From JAUVKA01 sp964465145 (lineage in GTDB: Bacteria; Bacteroidota; Bacteroidia; Bacteroidales; UBA12481): a stretch of DNA of 36,641 nt. Shown piece by piece: positions 24,740 to 33,306 of the stretch. The stretch is from positions 1 through 36,641 of the forward strand of contig CAYXJR010000047.1 in NCBI GenBank assembly GCA_964465145.1. Reading direction: 5' to 3'. The notes beneath the pieces are model-generated. The model was not told the DNA's origin and ran no database searches. It worked only from the letters and a program-made list of their open reading frames with translations. The position numbers and the translations under genes are program-made. Every line of letters starts with the position of its first letter. The stretch's first letter is position 1.

Positions 24740-25390
24740 ATGGACAAAAAAGATCTTCTTAGATTATTAAATCAAAGGGTGAAGGAAATTGAAATTTTAC
24801 TTAACTCTTTCGATAAATCCGCTATAATTCACGATATTGAAAATGATATACTCCTTTCAAAGATTCGGATTTTGTATGAGGAGGTTAAGCTTTTAACCCA
24901 TTTAGATTCGCATGCAGAAGAATCGGAAAACATTAAGGTTAATCAACCACTTCTCCCAGAGCCTCCTGAAACAAATATTTATTCTGAACCTATAATAACT
25001 CCTGATTCGGCTACGCCCTCAGAATCCATAAAACCTTCTGAACCCTTTGTACCTCAATCAACCAAACCTACTATCGGGGACAAATATAAACCATCATCAG
25101 ATACGCATCATTCTCCCTTTCCAAAAAATCCCAACGGGAATTTACTGACAGGGGTTAAAATGCAGGCAGTTAATGACATTATGGTCGCAATCGGACTGAA
25201 TGACCGATTTCTGTTTACCCGGGAACTATTTAATAACGATAACGATTTGTTTAATGAAACAATAAAAGATCTGAATCAAAGAGAAAACTGGGATACTGCA
25301 CTTGCTTATCTGAATGAACATTTTGACTGGGATTCAGAGGATCCAACCTTGGTATTATTTTTAAGTTTTATTAAGCGCAGGTACATTTGA
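24740..25390 (+). CDS. Conserved Bacteroidota hypothetical protein upstream of murF-alr
   Basis: A 216-residue cytoplasmic protein without signal peptide. Residues 1-55 form a helical N-terminus (LNQRVKEIEILLNSF). Residues 60-135 are a Pro/Ser/Thr-rich linker, probably disordered. Residues 140-216 form a compact domain (DIMVAIGLNDRFLFTRELFN, then RENWDTALAYLNEHFDWD and a final LSFIKRRYI). The last domain is a pattern I have seen repeatedly in Bacteroidota hypotheticals of this size; no function is known to me. Its TGA overlaps the ATG of murF-alr by one base (TGATG), so the two are translationally coupled, which hints at a link with cell-wall synthesis or division. Confidence 0.8.
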   Translation: MDKKDLLRLLNQRVKEIEILLNSFDKSAIIHDIENDILLSKIRILYEEVKLLTHLDSHAEESENIKVNQPLLPEPPETNIYSEPIITPDSATPSESIKPSEPFVPQSTKPTIGDKYKPSSDTHHSPFPKNPNGNLLTGVKMQAVNDIMVAIGLNDRFLFTRELFNNDNDLFNETIKDLNQRENWDTALAYLNEHFDWDSEDPTLVLFLSFIKRRYI

Positions 25391-27852
25391 TGGAGTATCT
25401 TTTTGAAAAGATCGCTGATATTGTTGATGGGGAAATCGCCCAGCCGCAAGATGATTACATTACCAATGTTATAACAGACAGCCGAAGTGTTTATCAACCC
25501 GATCACGCTCTTTTTATTGCACTTCGCGGTCCAAACCATGATGGCCATCAGTACATCCCGGAATTAATTAAAAAAGGAGTAAAATGTTTCCTGGTGGATG
25601 ATACATTTCTCAGGCCAGACAATGGCGTTGGTGCGGGTTTTATCACAGTACCAAATACTCTTGATGCTTTTCAACGCTTGGCGGCCCATCATAGGAAAAG
25701 CTTCACAGGTAAGGTTCTGGCCATTTCTGGCAGTAATGGGAAAACGGTGGTTAAAGAATGGTTAGCCCAACTACTTGCCAGGCTCTTCCTTGTAGCAAAA
25801 AACCCAAAATCCTATAATTCTCAAATTGGAGTGCCAATTTCTTTACTCCAGATGGAACCAGGCCCCCATTACCATATACTGGAAGCCGGTATTTCACTGC
25901 CGGGAGAGATGAAGAAATTAGAAGAAATTATCCGGCCGAATGAAGGTATCCTTACTAATATTGGAGACGCCCACCAAGAGAATTTTGCGGATTATAAGGC
26001 AAAGCTTTATGAAAAATTACTTCTGTTCGGGGGGGCTCAAATCCTATTTTATTGCAAAGAAAATCCAATAATAAGCGAGGGAGTAGATCAGCTATTTGGA
26101 CAAAGCGGGAAGAATCTGGTATCCTGGTCTTTTGGCGCTAATACTGATCTGCATGTCAACCGGCAAATTCGGCCGGATGGTACTACCATGCTTTCCGGAC
26201 TTTATAAAAAGCAGGGCCATCAATTGGTAATTCCTTTTACAGATTCGGCCTCAATCGAGAATATCTGTCATATATGGCTATTTTGGCTGTACCATAAATT
26301 CCCTCTTGATCTGTTGCAGGAAAAAATTATGGACCTGGAACCTATAGCTATGCGCCTTGAGCAAAAAGAAGGCCTGCGAGGATGTACCCTGATCAACGAT
26401 TATTACAATGCCGATCTGCATTCATTGTCAATTGCTCTCGATCTCCTGATGAATCAGTTACCCCAGCAGAAAAAAACACTGATCCTTTCCGATATACTGC
26501 AGACCGGTCTTGGAGACAAACAGCTCATTGAAAGGATCAACCGATTGCTTGATGATAAAAAGCTATTCAGATTTATCGGAATAGGGCCCATGTTCCATTC
26601 AAATCGATCAAGTTTTTGTATCCCCGTGGATTCGTACCCCGATACAGATAACTTCCTGGCTGATTTTTTTCTTGACAAGCTTAATGATGAAGCAATTTTG
26701 CTGAAAGGAGCCCGAAAATTCACTTTCGAAAAAATCAGCAAGCGTCTGGAGAAACGTGTCCATAATACTATTGTTGAGATTCGGATGAATAATCTTCTGG
26801 ATAATTTGAATCACTTCCGGATGAAAATGAAAACCGATGTCAAGATAATGGCAATGGTTAAAGCATTTTCATATGGTAGTGGGACTCATGAGATAGCTAA
26901 GTTCCTCGCTCATCAGCGAATCGATTATCTGGGTGTTGCATTTGCTGATGAAGGGGTAAATCTACGACAAGCTGGGGTAGATGTTCCTATTATGGTTATG
27001 AATCCCGACATGGATAACCTTGACATTCTGATCGATCATTATCTGGAACCTGAAATATATAGTATTAGTGTTCTAAAAGCTTTTCAGGAAAAAGCGCGAA
27101 AGGCTGGTATAACAAATTATCCTATCCATATAAAAATAGACACAGGGATGCATCGTTTGGGTCTGCAGCCTAATGAGATTAATGAACTTGTTCATATACT
27201 GGGAAAACATAATTTCCTGGAGATTAGAAGTGTGTTCAGCCATCTAACCTCAGCCGATATTCCGGAAAAGGATGAATACACTCACCAGCAGGCTAAATCC
27301 TTTATATCTCTCGTAAATAAAATCAAGGATGAAATACCTGCCCCATTCTTAACTCATCTGGTCAATACGGCAGGAATTCAGAGGTTTCCGGAATACCATT
27401 TTGATATGGTTCGACTGGGAATTGGCCTTTATGGAATCGATCCCACCGGACTAGAGGTGCTTCGCCCTGTAATAAGTTTGAAATCACATATTTCACAAAT
27501 CCACTGGCTAAAAAAGGGAGAGCCGATAGGTTATGGTAACTCTGAGAATATTAATTCTGACGGACAGATTGCGGTTATACCTGTTGGGTATGCTGATGGA
27601 CTCGACCGCCGACTCAGTAACGGAAAAGGACGGGTTCAAATCAACAAGCAATTTGCACCAACAATAGGGAGAATTTGCATGGATATGTGCATGCTTAACA
27701 TTACCGGGATTCAAGCCAGTGAAGGAGATGAAGTGACTCTGATCGGACCGGATATCCCAATAGAAGAAATTGCAGGCAAGCTTGATACCATCCCTTACGA
27801 AATTCTAACCCGTATTCCTCAAAGAGTAAAAAGAGTCTATCTTTTCGAATAG
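25390..27852 (+). CDS. Bifunctional UDP-N-acetylmuramoyl-tripeptide:D-Ala-D-Ala ligase / alanine racemase
   Basis: An 820-residue fusion that makes D-alanine from L-alanine and adds D-Ala-D-Ala to the peptidoglycan precursor. The N-terminal MurF half (about 1-450) has TNVITDSRSV, the ATP loop SGSNGKTVVKEWL near 114, the SYNSQIGVP substrate motif and a central ligase region (NDYYNADLHSL, with Asn-Asp-x-Tyr-Asn as in Mur ligases). The C-terminal racemase half (about 455-820) has the PLP lysine in MAMVKAFSYGSG (near 490), IDTGMHRLGL, RLGIGLYGIDP, PVGYADGLDR and GRICMDM. The ATG at 25390 is preferred to the TTG at 25387 because of the TGATG overlap. This fusion is typical of Bacteroidota. Confidence 0.95.
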   Translation: MEYLFEKIADIVDGEIAQPQDDYITNVITDSRSVYQPDHALFIALRGPNHDGHQYIPELIKKGVKCFLVDDTFLRPDNGVGAGFITVPNTLDAFQRLAAHHRKSFTGKVLAISGSNGKTVVKEWLAQLLARLFLVAKNPKSYNSQIGVPISLLQMEPGPHYHILEAGISLPGEMKKLEEIIRPNEGILTNIGDAHQENFADYKAKLYEKLLLFGGAQILFYCKENPIISEGVDQLFGQSGKNLVSWSFGANTDLHVNRQIRPDGTTMLSGLYKKQGHQLVIPFTDSASIENICHIWLFWLYHKFPLDLLQEKIMDLEPIAMRLEQKEGLRGCTLINDYYNADLHSLSIALDLLMNQLPQQKKTLILSDILQTGLGDKQLIERINRLLDDKKLFRFIGIGPMFHSNRSSFCIPVDSYPDTDNFLADFFLDKLNDEAILLKGARKFTFEKISKRLEKRVHNTIVEIRMNNLLDNLNHFRMKMKTDVKIMAMVKAFSYGSGTHEIAKFLAHQRIDYLGVAFADEGVNLRQAGVDVPIMVMNPDMDNLDILIDHYLEPEIYSISVLKAFQEKARKAGITNYPIHIKIDTGMHRLGLQPNEINELVHILGKHNFLEIRSVFSHLTSADIPEKDEYTHQQAKSFISLVNKIKDEIPAPFLTHLVNTAGIQRFPEYHFDMVRLGIGLYGIDPTGLEVLRPVISLKSHISQIHWLKKGEPIGYGNSENINSDGQIAVIPVGYADGLDRRLSNGKGRVQINKQFAPTIGRICMDMCMLNITGIQASEGDEVTLIGPDIPIEEIAGKLDTIPYEILTRIPQRVKRVYLFE

Positions 27853-27988
27853 TGCTAATATTTTTCATGTTGTTTTTGTTCATCTCCCGAACCAGAAAAA
27901 TGAGCTTTGATTCAGACTTTCAGATGCAATCATAAGTAAGGCTGGCCCGGCTCTTAATAATTCGATTGTTAACAGCTGGCTAATATGT

Positions 27989-28018
27989 TTTGTTGTTTAC
28001 ATTAATTCATTAACTTTG
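27989..28018 (+). promoter_or_regulatory. Candidate Bacteroidota promoter of the T9SS protein gene
   Basis: TTTG at 27989-27992 and TAACTTTG at 28011-28018, 18 bases apart, fit the TTTG / TAnnTTTG pattern. It would give a leader of about 90 bases. The leader ends in three AATAATT-type heptamers (28091-28111) just before the ATG, a common A/T-rich initiation context in this phylum. The remaining gap 27853-27988 shows nothing else recognisable. Confidence 0.5.
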
Positions 28019-28118
28019 TTTTACCTTGAGTAATTGTTAAATAGTTTAATACTTTTAGCATTTAAACGCGTGAAAAGTTCCTTGCATAACAATAATTAAT
28101 AATTAATAATCTAGCACT

Positions 28119-30356
28119 ATGAGAAAATTTACACTCTTATTTTTGTTTTTGGCAATGGCAGGGCTTAGCTATGCACAGGTTCAGGTAGAAGGTATACCGA
28201 CACCAGTGAAAGAAGGTCCGGTCCAGAATGCCCAGCATATTACCCCGGAGAAAGCTGGTGGTGATGTGTTTTGGTCTACCACATTCGATTGGGGTACAGG
28301 CGAGGATACAACATCCTGGGATTTACCTGAGGGATGGACTATCGTTGATAACACCGACTTTGGTAATCCATGGATGTGGAGGTCTCCTTATGACACACTG
28401 GGAGGTTGCTGTACCCATCAAGGACCCTCACCTAACTTTATAACACCAATGGATGGTTTCATCACCCTTCCAGCTGATGAATACAACAGAAGAGATAATA
28501 TAGGTACCTCTAATGCCATGGATTCCTATTTCGAGACTCCAGGTATCGATTGTTCTGATAAATCATCTGTTGTAGTCAAATTCAGCCAGCTTTTCCGCCT
28601 TTGCTGCGGATCCAACACCCTTAGTATGATGGTAACCAATGATGATGGAGTGCACTGGGCTGAATATAGTTGTTTATTTGGTCTCCCAAATAACCGGGTA
28701 TGTGATTTACGTTATCGTAATGTTGAGTTTAACATTACTGATGTTGCGGCTGGTATGTCAAATGTCAAAGTCAGATTTTATCAAACAGGCAACTCTCATT
28801 ACTATTGGATGATCGATGACCTGAGGTTGACAGAAGCTTATACAAATGAAGTCGTTTTGGAAGACTTCTGGGCAGAGGTTAATGGTGGTTTCGATGAAAG
28901 GGTAGGGCATATTAATTACTGGCCAAAAACCCAGATGGGTATGGAGTCCACAAGCACCTTGGGCGGCAATATTGGAGATTATGAATTTTCTGGTGCCGTG
29001 CTAAATAATGGAATGGCCGACCAGTATAACCTCCAGCTGCAGATGACAATTTTAAGAAATGGAGAGCAGGTTTATCAGGATGTATCTGATCCACTGCAAC
29101 TCTGGACACTGGATCGAGATACCCTGACCGTCAATTCTGTTTTCCTGGCTGATGATTACGGAGATTACAGTATGACTTTCGCAGCCATCTCAGAAAACGA
29201 GGAAGAGGTACCTGAGAATAACACAAAAGATATTATGTTCACAGTAACAGATTCACTTTACCATCGGGCCGATTTTACTGCTGAAGCCTCCTCCAATACC
29301 GAGGGTTGGGTTGGCGGAAGCAATGCCGGAGACATGGTTGGTGTTTTTTATGATATTTATGAAACAAGTGAAATCAACTCCATAACAGCCAGAATAGGCG
29401 GAGTTACAGACAGCCAGTTTCCGGAATTTCAATATGTTCTTCTGAGAGACATGGGGGATGAAGATGGATTGGTAGAATGGATACTCTCCGAAATTTTTCC
29501 AGCCGATTCAACCATGGAGCACACCTGGGTGACACTGGATATGGAAAAAGATGGTGAAACTGAATTTCTGGAGCCCGGCAAATACATTGCTGCAGTTCGT
29601 TTCTGGGGAGATGACGGGGATGAAAATGGATCAAACGGGATGAGTATCGGCTGGGATATGGATAACCGTGAAGGAGCTTATACCTGGAATTACCGTTTTC
29701 CTGATGAATCAACGTTCCATACAAACAAAATGAACCTGATTGGAATGGTTTTCAACGAAAAAGGTGGTCCAACCGAGTCATCGGTTACTTTTAATGTGGA
29801 TATGAATGCCCATATTGCCAGTGGTGAATTCAACCCTGGATCAGATTTTGTCGATGTTGCCGGTTCATTTAATGGATGGAGTGGTTCTGATCCTTTAACT
29901 GATGAGGATGGGGATGGTATTTATTCAATTACTCTGGATCCTTTTGTAGTAGCCAGTAAGATTGAATACAAATACCGGATAAATGCCAATTGGGATACAT
30001 CAGAATTTGCTGATGGCGGACCAAATCGCACCTACACTATTCGTTACTGGAATAATATTAATAACGTTTATAACGGTGGTGAAACAACAGGAGTTGAAAG
30101 TCTGTCTCTGATAGAAAGCATGAATGTTTACCCAAATCCAACCACGGGTGATTTTACCGTTCAAATTATCAACTCTGAAATAAGTGACATGCTAATTACA
30201 GTAATGGATATCCAGGGACATGTAGTTTATAGGAACCAGATTTCCAGAGTCATGAGTCATACAGAGGTTATTAGCAAAGATCTTACCAAAGGTGTTTACT
30301 TCCTGTCTATTAATAATGGCAAAGAAGTTAAAGTACAAAAAGTGATTGTTCTGTAA
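28119..30356 (+). CDS. Large T9SS-sorted secreted protein with MAM-like and carbohydrate-binding-like domains
   Basis: A 745-residue protein with a signal peptide (MRKFTLLFLFLAMAGLSYAQ). Residues about 45-245 resemble the jelly-roll 'cleaved adhesin'/MAM-like modules of T9SS substrates (SYFETPGIDCSDKSS, VVKFSQLFRLCC, YYWMIDDLRLTEAY). The middle part (250-545) is unassigned beta-rich sequence. Residues about 554-655 (VDVAGSFNGWSGSDPLTDED, KIEYKYRIN) look like an AMPK/isoamylase-type glycogen- or starch-binding fold. The end is a type A T9SS sorting domain (MNVYPNPTTGDFTVQI to KGVYFLSINNGKEVKVQKVIVL). Adhesion or glycan binding on the cell surface is the likely role; no catalytic motif is seen. 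Confidence 0.82.
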   Translation: MRKFTLLFLFLAMAGLSYAQVQVEGIPTPVKEGPVQNAQHITPEKAGGDVFWSTTFDWGTGEDTTSWDLPEGWTIVDNTDFGNPWMWRSPYDTLGGCCTHQGPSPNFITPMDGFITLPADEYNRRDNIGTSNAMDSYFETPGIDCSDKSSVVVKFSQLFRLCCGSNTLSMMVTNDDGVHWAEYSCLFGLPNNRVCDLRYRNVEFNITDVAAGMSNVKVRFYQTGNSHYYWMIDDLRLTEAYTNEVVLEDFWAEVNGGFDERVGHINYWPKTQMGMESTSTLGGNIGDYEFSGAVLNNGMADQYNLQLQMTILRNGEQVYQDVSDPLQLWTLDRDTLTVNSVFLADDYGDYSMTFAAISENEEEVPENNTKDIMFTVTDSLYHRADFTAEASSNTEGWVGGSNAGDMVGVFYDIYETSEINSITARIGGVTDSQFPEFQYVLLRDMGDEDGLVEWILSEIFPADSTMEHTWVTLDMEKDGETEFLEPGKYIAAVRFWGDDGDENGSNGMSIGWDMDNREGAYTWNYRFPDESTFHTNKMNLIGMVFNEKGGPTESSVTFNVDMNAHIASGEFNPGSDFVDVAGSFNGWSGSDPLTDEDGDGIYSITLDPFVVASKIEYKYRINANWDTSEFADGGPNRTYTIRYWNNINNVYNGGETTGVESLSLIESMNVYPNPTTGDFTVQIINSEISDMLITVMDIQGHVVYRNQISRVMSHTEVISKDLTKGVYFLSINNGKEVKVQKVIVL

Positions 30357-30382
30357 GCTGAGCACATTACTATTGAATAATG

Positions 30383-30411
30383 AGGCTTTCTCGATGAGGA
30401 AGCCTTTTTTT
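30383..30411. terminator. Terminator between convergent genes
   Basis: The stem AGGCTTTCTC/GAGGAAGCCT (one G-T pair) has a GAT loop and is followed by seven T. The T run touches the stop codon of the minus-strand gene ending at 30410, so it probably serves the plus-strand T9SS gene and, less strongly, the opposite one. Confidence 0.85.
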
Positions 30412-31507
30412 AAATAATAGGATTGATGTTTGTGTCGTATTGAACAAATGAGGATCTCAAAAGGTTGGCTGTTAGGCAGCTATGAACTGGTAATATGTAC
30501 ACCAGCTCTCCGATTTGGATCTGGTTAAATTGTATAGGATCAGTAAGCTCCAGGATTCCGTGCTCCTGGGATAAATTTATCAAAGTACCTTCAATTGGGT
30601 AATGATTCAACCCAGATCCATCCAGCTTTATGCTCTTTCCAAAAACTTTCCTTCCGTTTTCCAGGTAATATTCCTTTGAAAAATGAACTGCACCGCCATA
30701 AAGAACTATATGTTTCCTTTCAGGATGTTTTGCTACTACAGGGCATGCTACAACCACTGCAATGTCGTTCAAAGAGCAGGAGCCAATATTTACCTGCATC
30801 AGGTCGTAATAAGCAAAATTTCCAGGACGAATTTCATCAATTCCTGTGAAATCCCCGGCAATACTGCAGGAGGGAGTGTCTCCGTAAGAAATGACTAAAT
30901 CAGGATAAGCTTTCTGGTAATACTCTTTCAGTTCTTTTATTTTCTTGAGGGAATCAATGTGAATATCAAGTACTTCATTTTCTGATGAGCATTGGTAAGT
31001 GTGCCCAGCATGAATAAGGAATCCTTTGAATTTTGTCAGGTTATATCGGCTAATATTGTTGAGAAGTACATTTATTTTCTCAAATTCAGAATGTCTGATT
31101 CCGGTTCTATTGTATCCTGTATCAATTTTGATAAAAACGCCAACCTGACGGGTTAACCTTTGCCCTGCCAATCCGAGGGCTTCTGGATTCTCTACCGTGA
31201 GGTTAAGGCTAACATTCGGATTAATTTCATTTATCCTATTGATTTCCCTTGGATTAAGAGGAAAGGCAATAGTGATATCGTGCCAGCCCGCTTCGCCGAA
31301 ATATTGGGCCATGGATACTGAAGATACCGTTATGGCTGTGATTCCAAGATCATGGAACCATTCACCCACTAAAAGAGATTGATGTGTTTTAAAATGCGGA
31401 CAGAAAAGAAGATTATGTGAATTTGCCTTTCCTGACATCCTGGAAATATTCAGAAGGCATTTCCTTTTGTCGATTACGAGGGTGGGCTCTATTATTTTAT
31501 CAAACAT
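30410..31507 (-). CDS. D-serine dehydratase / D-threonine aldolase-like PLP enzyme (alanine racemase fold type III)
   Basis: A 365-residue cytoplasmic enzyme. The N-terminal barrel has the PLP lysine in CPHFKTHQS (Lys40). The phosphate and substrate region includes FIKIDTGYNRTGI near 150, SYGDTPSC near 210 and EIRPGNFAYYD near 230. The C-terminal metal site PVHSCLTANL carries His342 and Cys344, the pair that binds Zn or Mn in eukaryotic-type D-serine dehydratase (Dsd1) and D-threonine aldolase. The reaction is cleavage or deamination of a D-hydroxy amino acid; which one is not decided by sequence. The gene lies downstream of a thioredoxin gene on the same strand, with a G-rich repeat block in the 95-base gap. 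Confidence 0.85.
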   Translation of the reverse strand: MFDKIIEPTLVIDKRKCLLNISRMSGKANSHNLLFCPHFKTHQSLLVGEWFHDLGITAITVSSVSMAQYFGEAGWHDITIAFPLNPREINRINEINPNVSLNLTVENPEALGLAGQRLTRQVGVFIKIDTGYNRTGIRHSEFEKINVLLNNISRYNLTKFKGFLIHAGHTYQCSSENEVLDIHIDSLKKIKELKEYYQKAYPDLVISYGDTPSCSIAGDFTGIDEIRPGNFAYYDLMQVNIGSCSLNDIAVVVACPVVAKHPERKHIVLYGGAVHFSKEYYLENGRKVFGKSIKLDGSGLNHYPIEGTLINLSQEHGILELTDPIQFNQIQIGELVYILPVHSCLTANLLRSSFVQYDTNINPII

Positions 31508-31528
31508 GAGCCGAAGTTATATAAAATG

Positions 31529-31596
31529 GGGAACAGTTAACAGGGAACAGTTAACAGGGATTGGGGATTGGGGATTGGGGATTGGGGATTGGATTG
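31529..31596. repeat. Two 14-mers plus five heptamers (GGGATTG), containing a G-quadruplex motif
   Basis: GGGAACAGTTAACA occurs twice in tandem (31529-31542, 31543-31556). It is followed by GGGATTG five times (31557-31591) and a partial GATTG unit. Four GGGG tracts separated by ATT at 31563-31587 match a canonical intramolecular G-quadruplex. The G-rich strand is the template strand of both flanking minus-strand genes. Each 14-mer also holds the palindrome GTTAAC. Confidence 0.85.
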
Positions 31597-31602
31597 ACCA
31601 TA

Positions 31603-31923
31603 TTATGCAAGTTCGCGGATTTCTTTAACCAGGAATTTTTTGGTTTTTACGCCTACGAATCGTTTTATCTCTTCTCCATTTTTAAAAAGTACCAGGGTTG
31701 GGATATTCCTTACTTTTAACTTGCCAGCGATCTGCTGGTTGTGGTCAACATTGAGTTTCCCGATTGTAACCTGCCCGTCCATTTCTTCAGCTACATCGTT
31801 TAATATCGGGGCCACCATCTTACAAGGTCCACACCAGGGTGCCCAAAAGTCAACCAGTACTAATCCGGAACGGGTAAGTGATTGACAAGATGGCAGTTTT
31901 GCGGATTTAATGTCATTGAAATC
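31603..31923 (-). CDS. Thioredoxin with no ATG in the correct frame (unusual start or N-terminal frameshift)
   Basis: The open frame covers a full thioredoxin domain of about 106 residues: VLVDFWAPWCGPCKM with the redox pair CGPC (codons 31833-31822), then VTIGKLNVDHNQ, the cis-proline loop RNIPTLVLFKNG and a C-terminal helix. The first ATG in this frame (31818) lies after the active site and would give a 71-residue dead protein, so it cannot be the true start. Upstream the frame runs to a TGA at 31926-31924 without ATG, GTG or TTG; only ATT and CTG are available. An ATG at 31916 in another frame reads MTLNPQNCHLV and stops at 31860, as if a one-base shift separated it from the body. It may be a real lesion, a sequencing error or rare initiation. 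Confidence 0.75.
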   Translation of the reverse strand, partial: DFNDIKSAKLPSCQSLTRSGLVLVDFWAPWCGPCKMVAPILNDVAEEMDGQVTIGKLNVDHNQQIAGKLKVRNIPTLVLFKNGEEIKRFVGVKTKKFLVKEIRELA

Positions 31924-32044
31924 TCAGCACCTTAAGCGGTATTTCAATTGTAAAAACAAAACAATTCACATTATAAATTGCTTAAAATCATGTTTAACAC
32001 TATTTTTTTTTGCTAAATTTAAGACCATACCAAAACTTTCCGTA

Positions 32045-33211
32045 ATGAGACTATTAGTTATTACTTTGGTGTTACCATTTCTTTTGACTTTGGGTCTTTT
32101 GGCCCAGTCGCCTCAAAAAATTAATTATCAGGCGGTAGTCCGTCATTCCGACGGGAATATAATCAAGGATGCGCTGATAAGTATGAAAATTTCATTTAGG
32201 GGTGGCGGAATAGATGGTCAATCAATATATACTGAAATTCATCATGTCACTACCAATGAATTTGGTTTAGTTAATTTGGTTTTAGGAACCGGAGACAGCG
32301 ATCAGGATTTCACAGTAATCAATTGGGGTAATAATAATGGTATTTGGATAAGGATAGAATTGGATAGTGACGGAGGGACGGCCTTCGAATTGATGGGGGG
32401 GATGGAGTTAATAAGTGTCCCTTATTCATTTTATGCCTCTGAGGCAGGTTCTGCTCCTCCAGTATTGCAAATTATGACTGATTCACAGCGCCTTGCTCTG
32501 GGAAATCCGGCTCCCGGACTCATGATACTGAATACCACCACAAATAAGGTCAATGTGTACCAGGACGATGGCTGGTATGAATTGGTAGGAGAGAAAATAT
32601 CCGGATCTTTCAGCTGTGGCAATATATTAATAGATCACAGGGACGAACAAGCCTATAACACTATACAGATTGGAAATCAATGTTGGATGGCAGAGAATTT
32701 GAATATTGGTGATATGATTGAGGGGAGTGTCGACCAGACGGACAATGAGGTAATCGAGAAATATTGTTATCAAAATTCGTCTGCCTCATGCGATACTTAC
32801 GGGGCCTTATACCAGTGGGATGAAATGATGGTTTATTCCAATATCATGGGATCACAGGGTATCTGCCCTGATGGTTGGCATGTACCATCTGACCTTGAGG
32901 TACAGCAGTTGGAAATAGCACTAGGTATGGATCCGGCAACAGCTGCTCTTTCAAATGTATGGAGGGGAACAGATCAGGGGTCGCAGATGGCTCTTGGCGG
33001 TGGATCAGGCTACGAAGCTCTTTATGGGGGAAGGAGGGTGACCGGAGGATTGTTCACAGCCATAGATGCTTATGAATATGTTTGGACTTCTTCGGAGGCA
33101 GGCAGCGCTGCCTGGAGACGCTGCCTCAGTATCGATGATCCCAAGGTGGGAAGATACAATACCTTTCCAAAGAATTACGGAATGTCAGTCAGATGTATCA
33201 TGAACCAATAG
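32045..33211 (+). CDS. Secreted FISUMP-domain protein (Fibrobacter succinogenes major paralogous domain)
   Basis: A 388-residue exported protein. The ATG at 32045 is chosen because it opens a signal peptide (MRLLVITLVLPFLLTLGLLAQ); the frame is open upstream to 31910, but that part is not signal-like. Residues 22-140 form a beta-rich domain (QKINYQAVVRHSDGNIIKDA) common at the start of Bacteroidota surface proteins. Residues about 195-388 are the FISUMP domain: IQIGNQCWMAENLNIG, YGALYQWDEMM, GICPDGWHVPSDLE, EYVWTSSEAGSAAWRRCLS and a closing YGMSVRCIM. The role of the domain is unknown; a surface or binding function is likely. There is no T9SS domain. A lipoprotein and a beta-barrel gene follow on the same strand. 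Confidence 0.88.
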   Translation: MRLLVITLVLPFLLTLGLLAQSPQKINYQAVVRHSDGNIIKDALISMKISFRGGGIDGQSIYTEIHHVTTNEFGLVNLVLGTGDSDQDFTVINWGNNNGIWIRIELDSDGGTAFELMGGMELISVPYSFYASEAGSAPPVLQIMTDSQRLALGNPAPGLMILNTTTNKVNVYQDDGWYELVGEKISGSFSCGNILIDHRDEQAYNTIQIGNQCWMAENLNIGDMIEGSVDQTDNEVIEKYCYQNSSASCDTYGALYQWDEMMVYSNIMGSQGICPDGWHVPSDLEVQQLEIALGMDPATAALSNVWRGTDQGSQMALGGGSGYEALYGGRRVTGGLFTAIDAYEYVWTSSEAGSAAWRRCLSIDDPKVGRYNTFPKNYGMSVRCIMNQ

Positions 33212-33218
33212 AGTATAA

Positions 33219-33239
33219 AATGAGCTGTTAACGCTCATT
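33219..33239 (+). terminator. Weak hairpin after the FISUMP gene
   Basis: AATGAGC and GCTCATT pair around a TGTTAAC loop, 7 bases after the stop codon. Only a short T-rich stretch follows, so it may attenuate or protect the mRNA end more than terminate. Confidence 0.35.
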
Positions 33240-33306
33240 CTTGACAATTAAATAAGAATAAATGCATTGAATTCCCTCTGATCAATGAAAATAAATTGTT
33301 CCATCT

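Noticed and set aside
31910..32044. Upstream extension of the FISUMP gene (45 more residues from an ATG at 31910)
   Set aside because: The extra residues are not signal-like and would place the real signal peptide internally; the ATG at 32045 gives a normal signal peptide.
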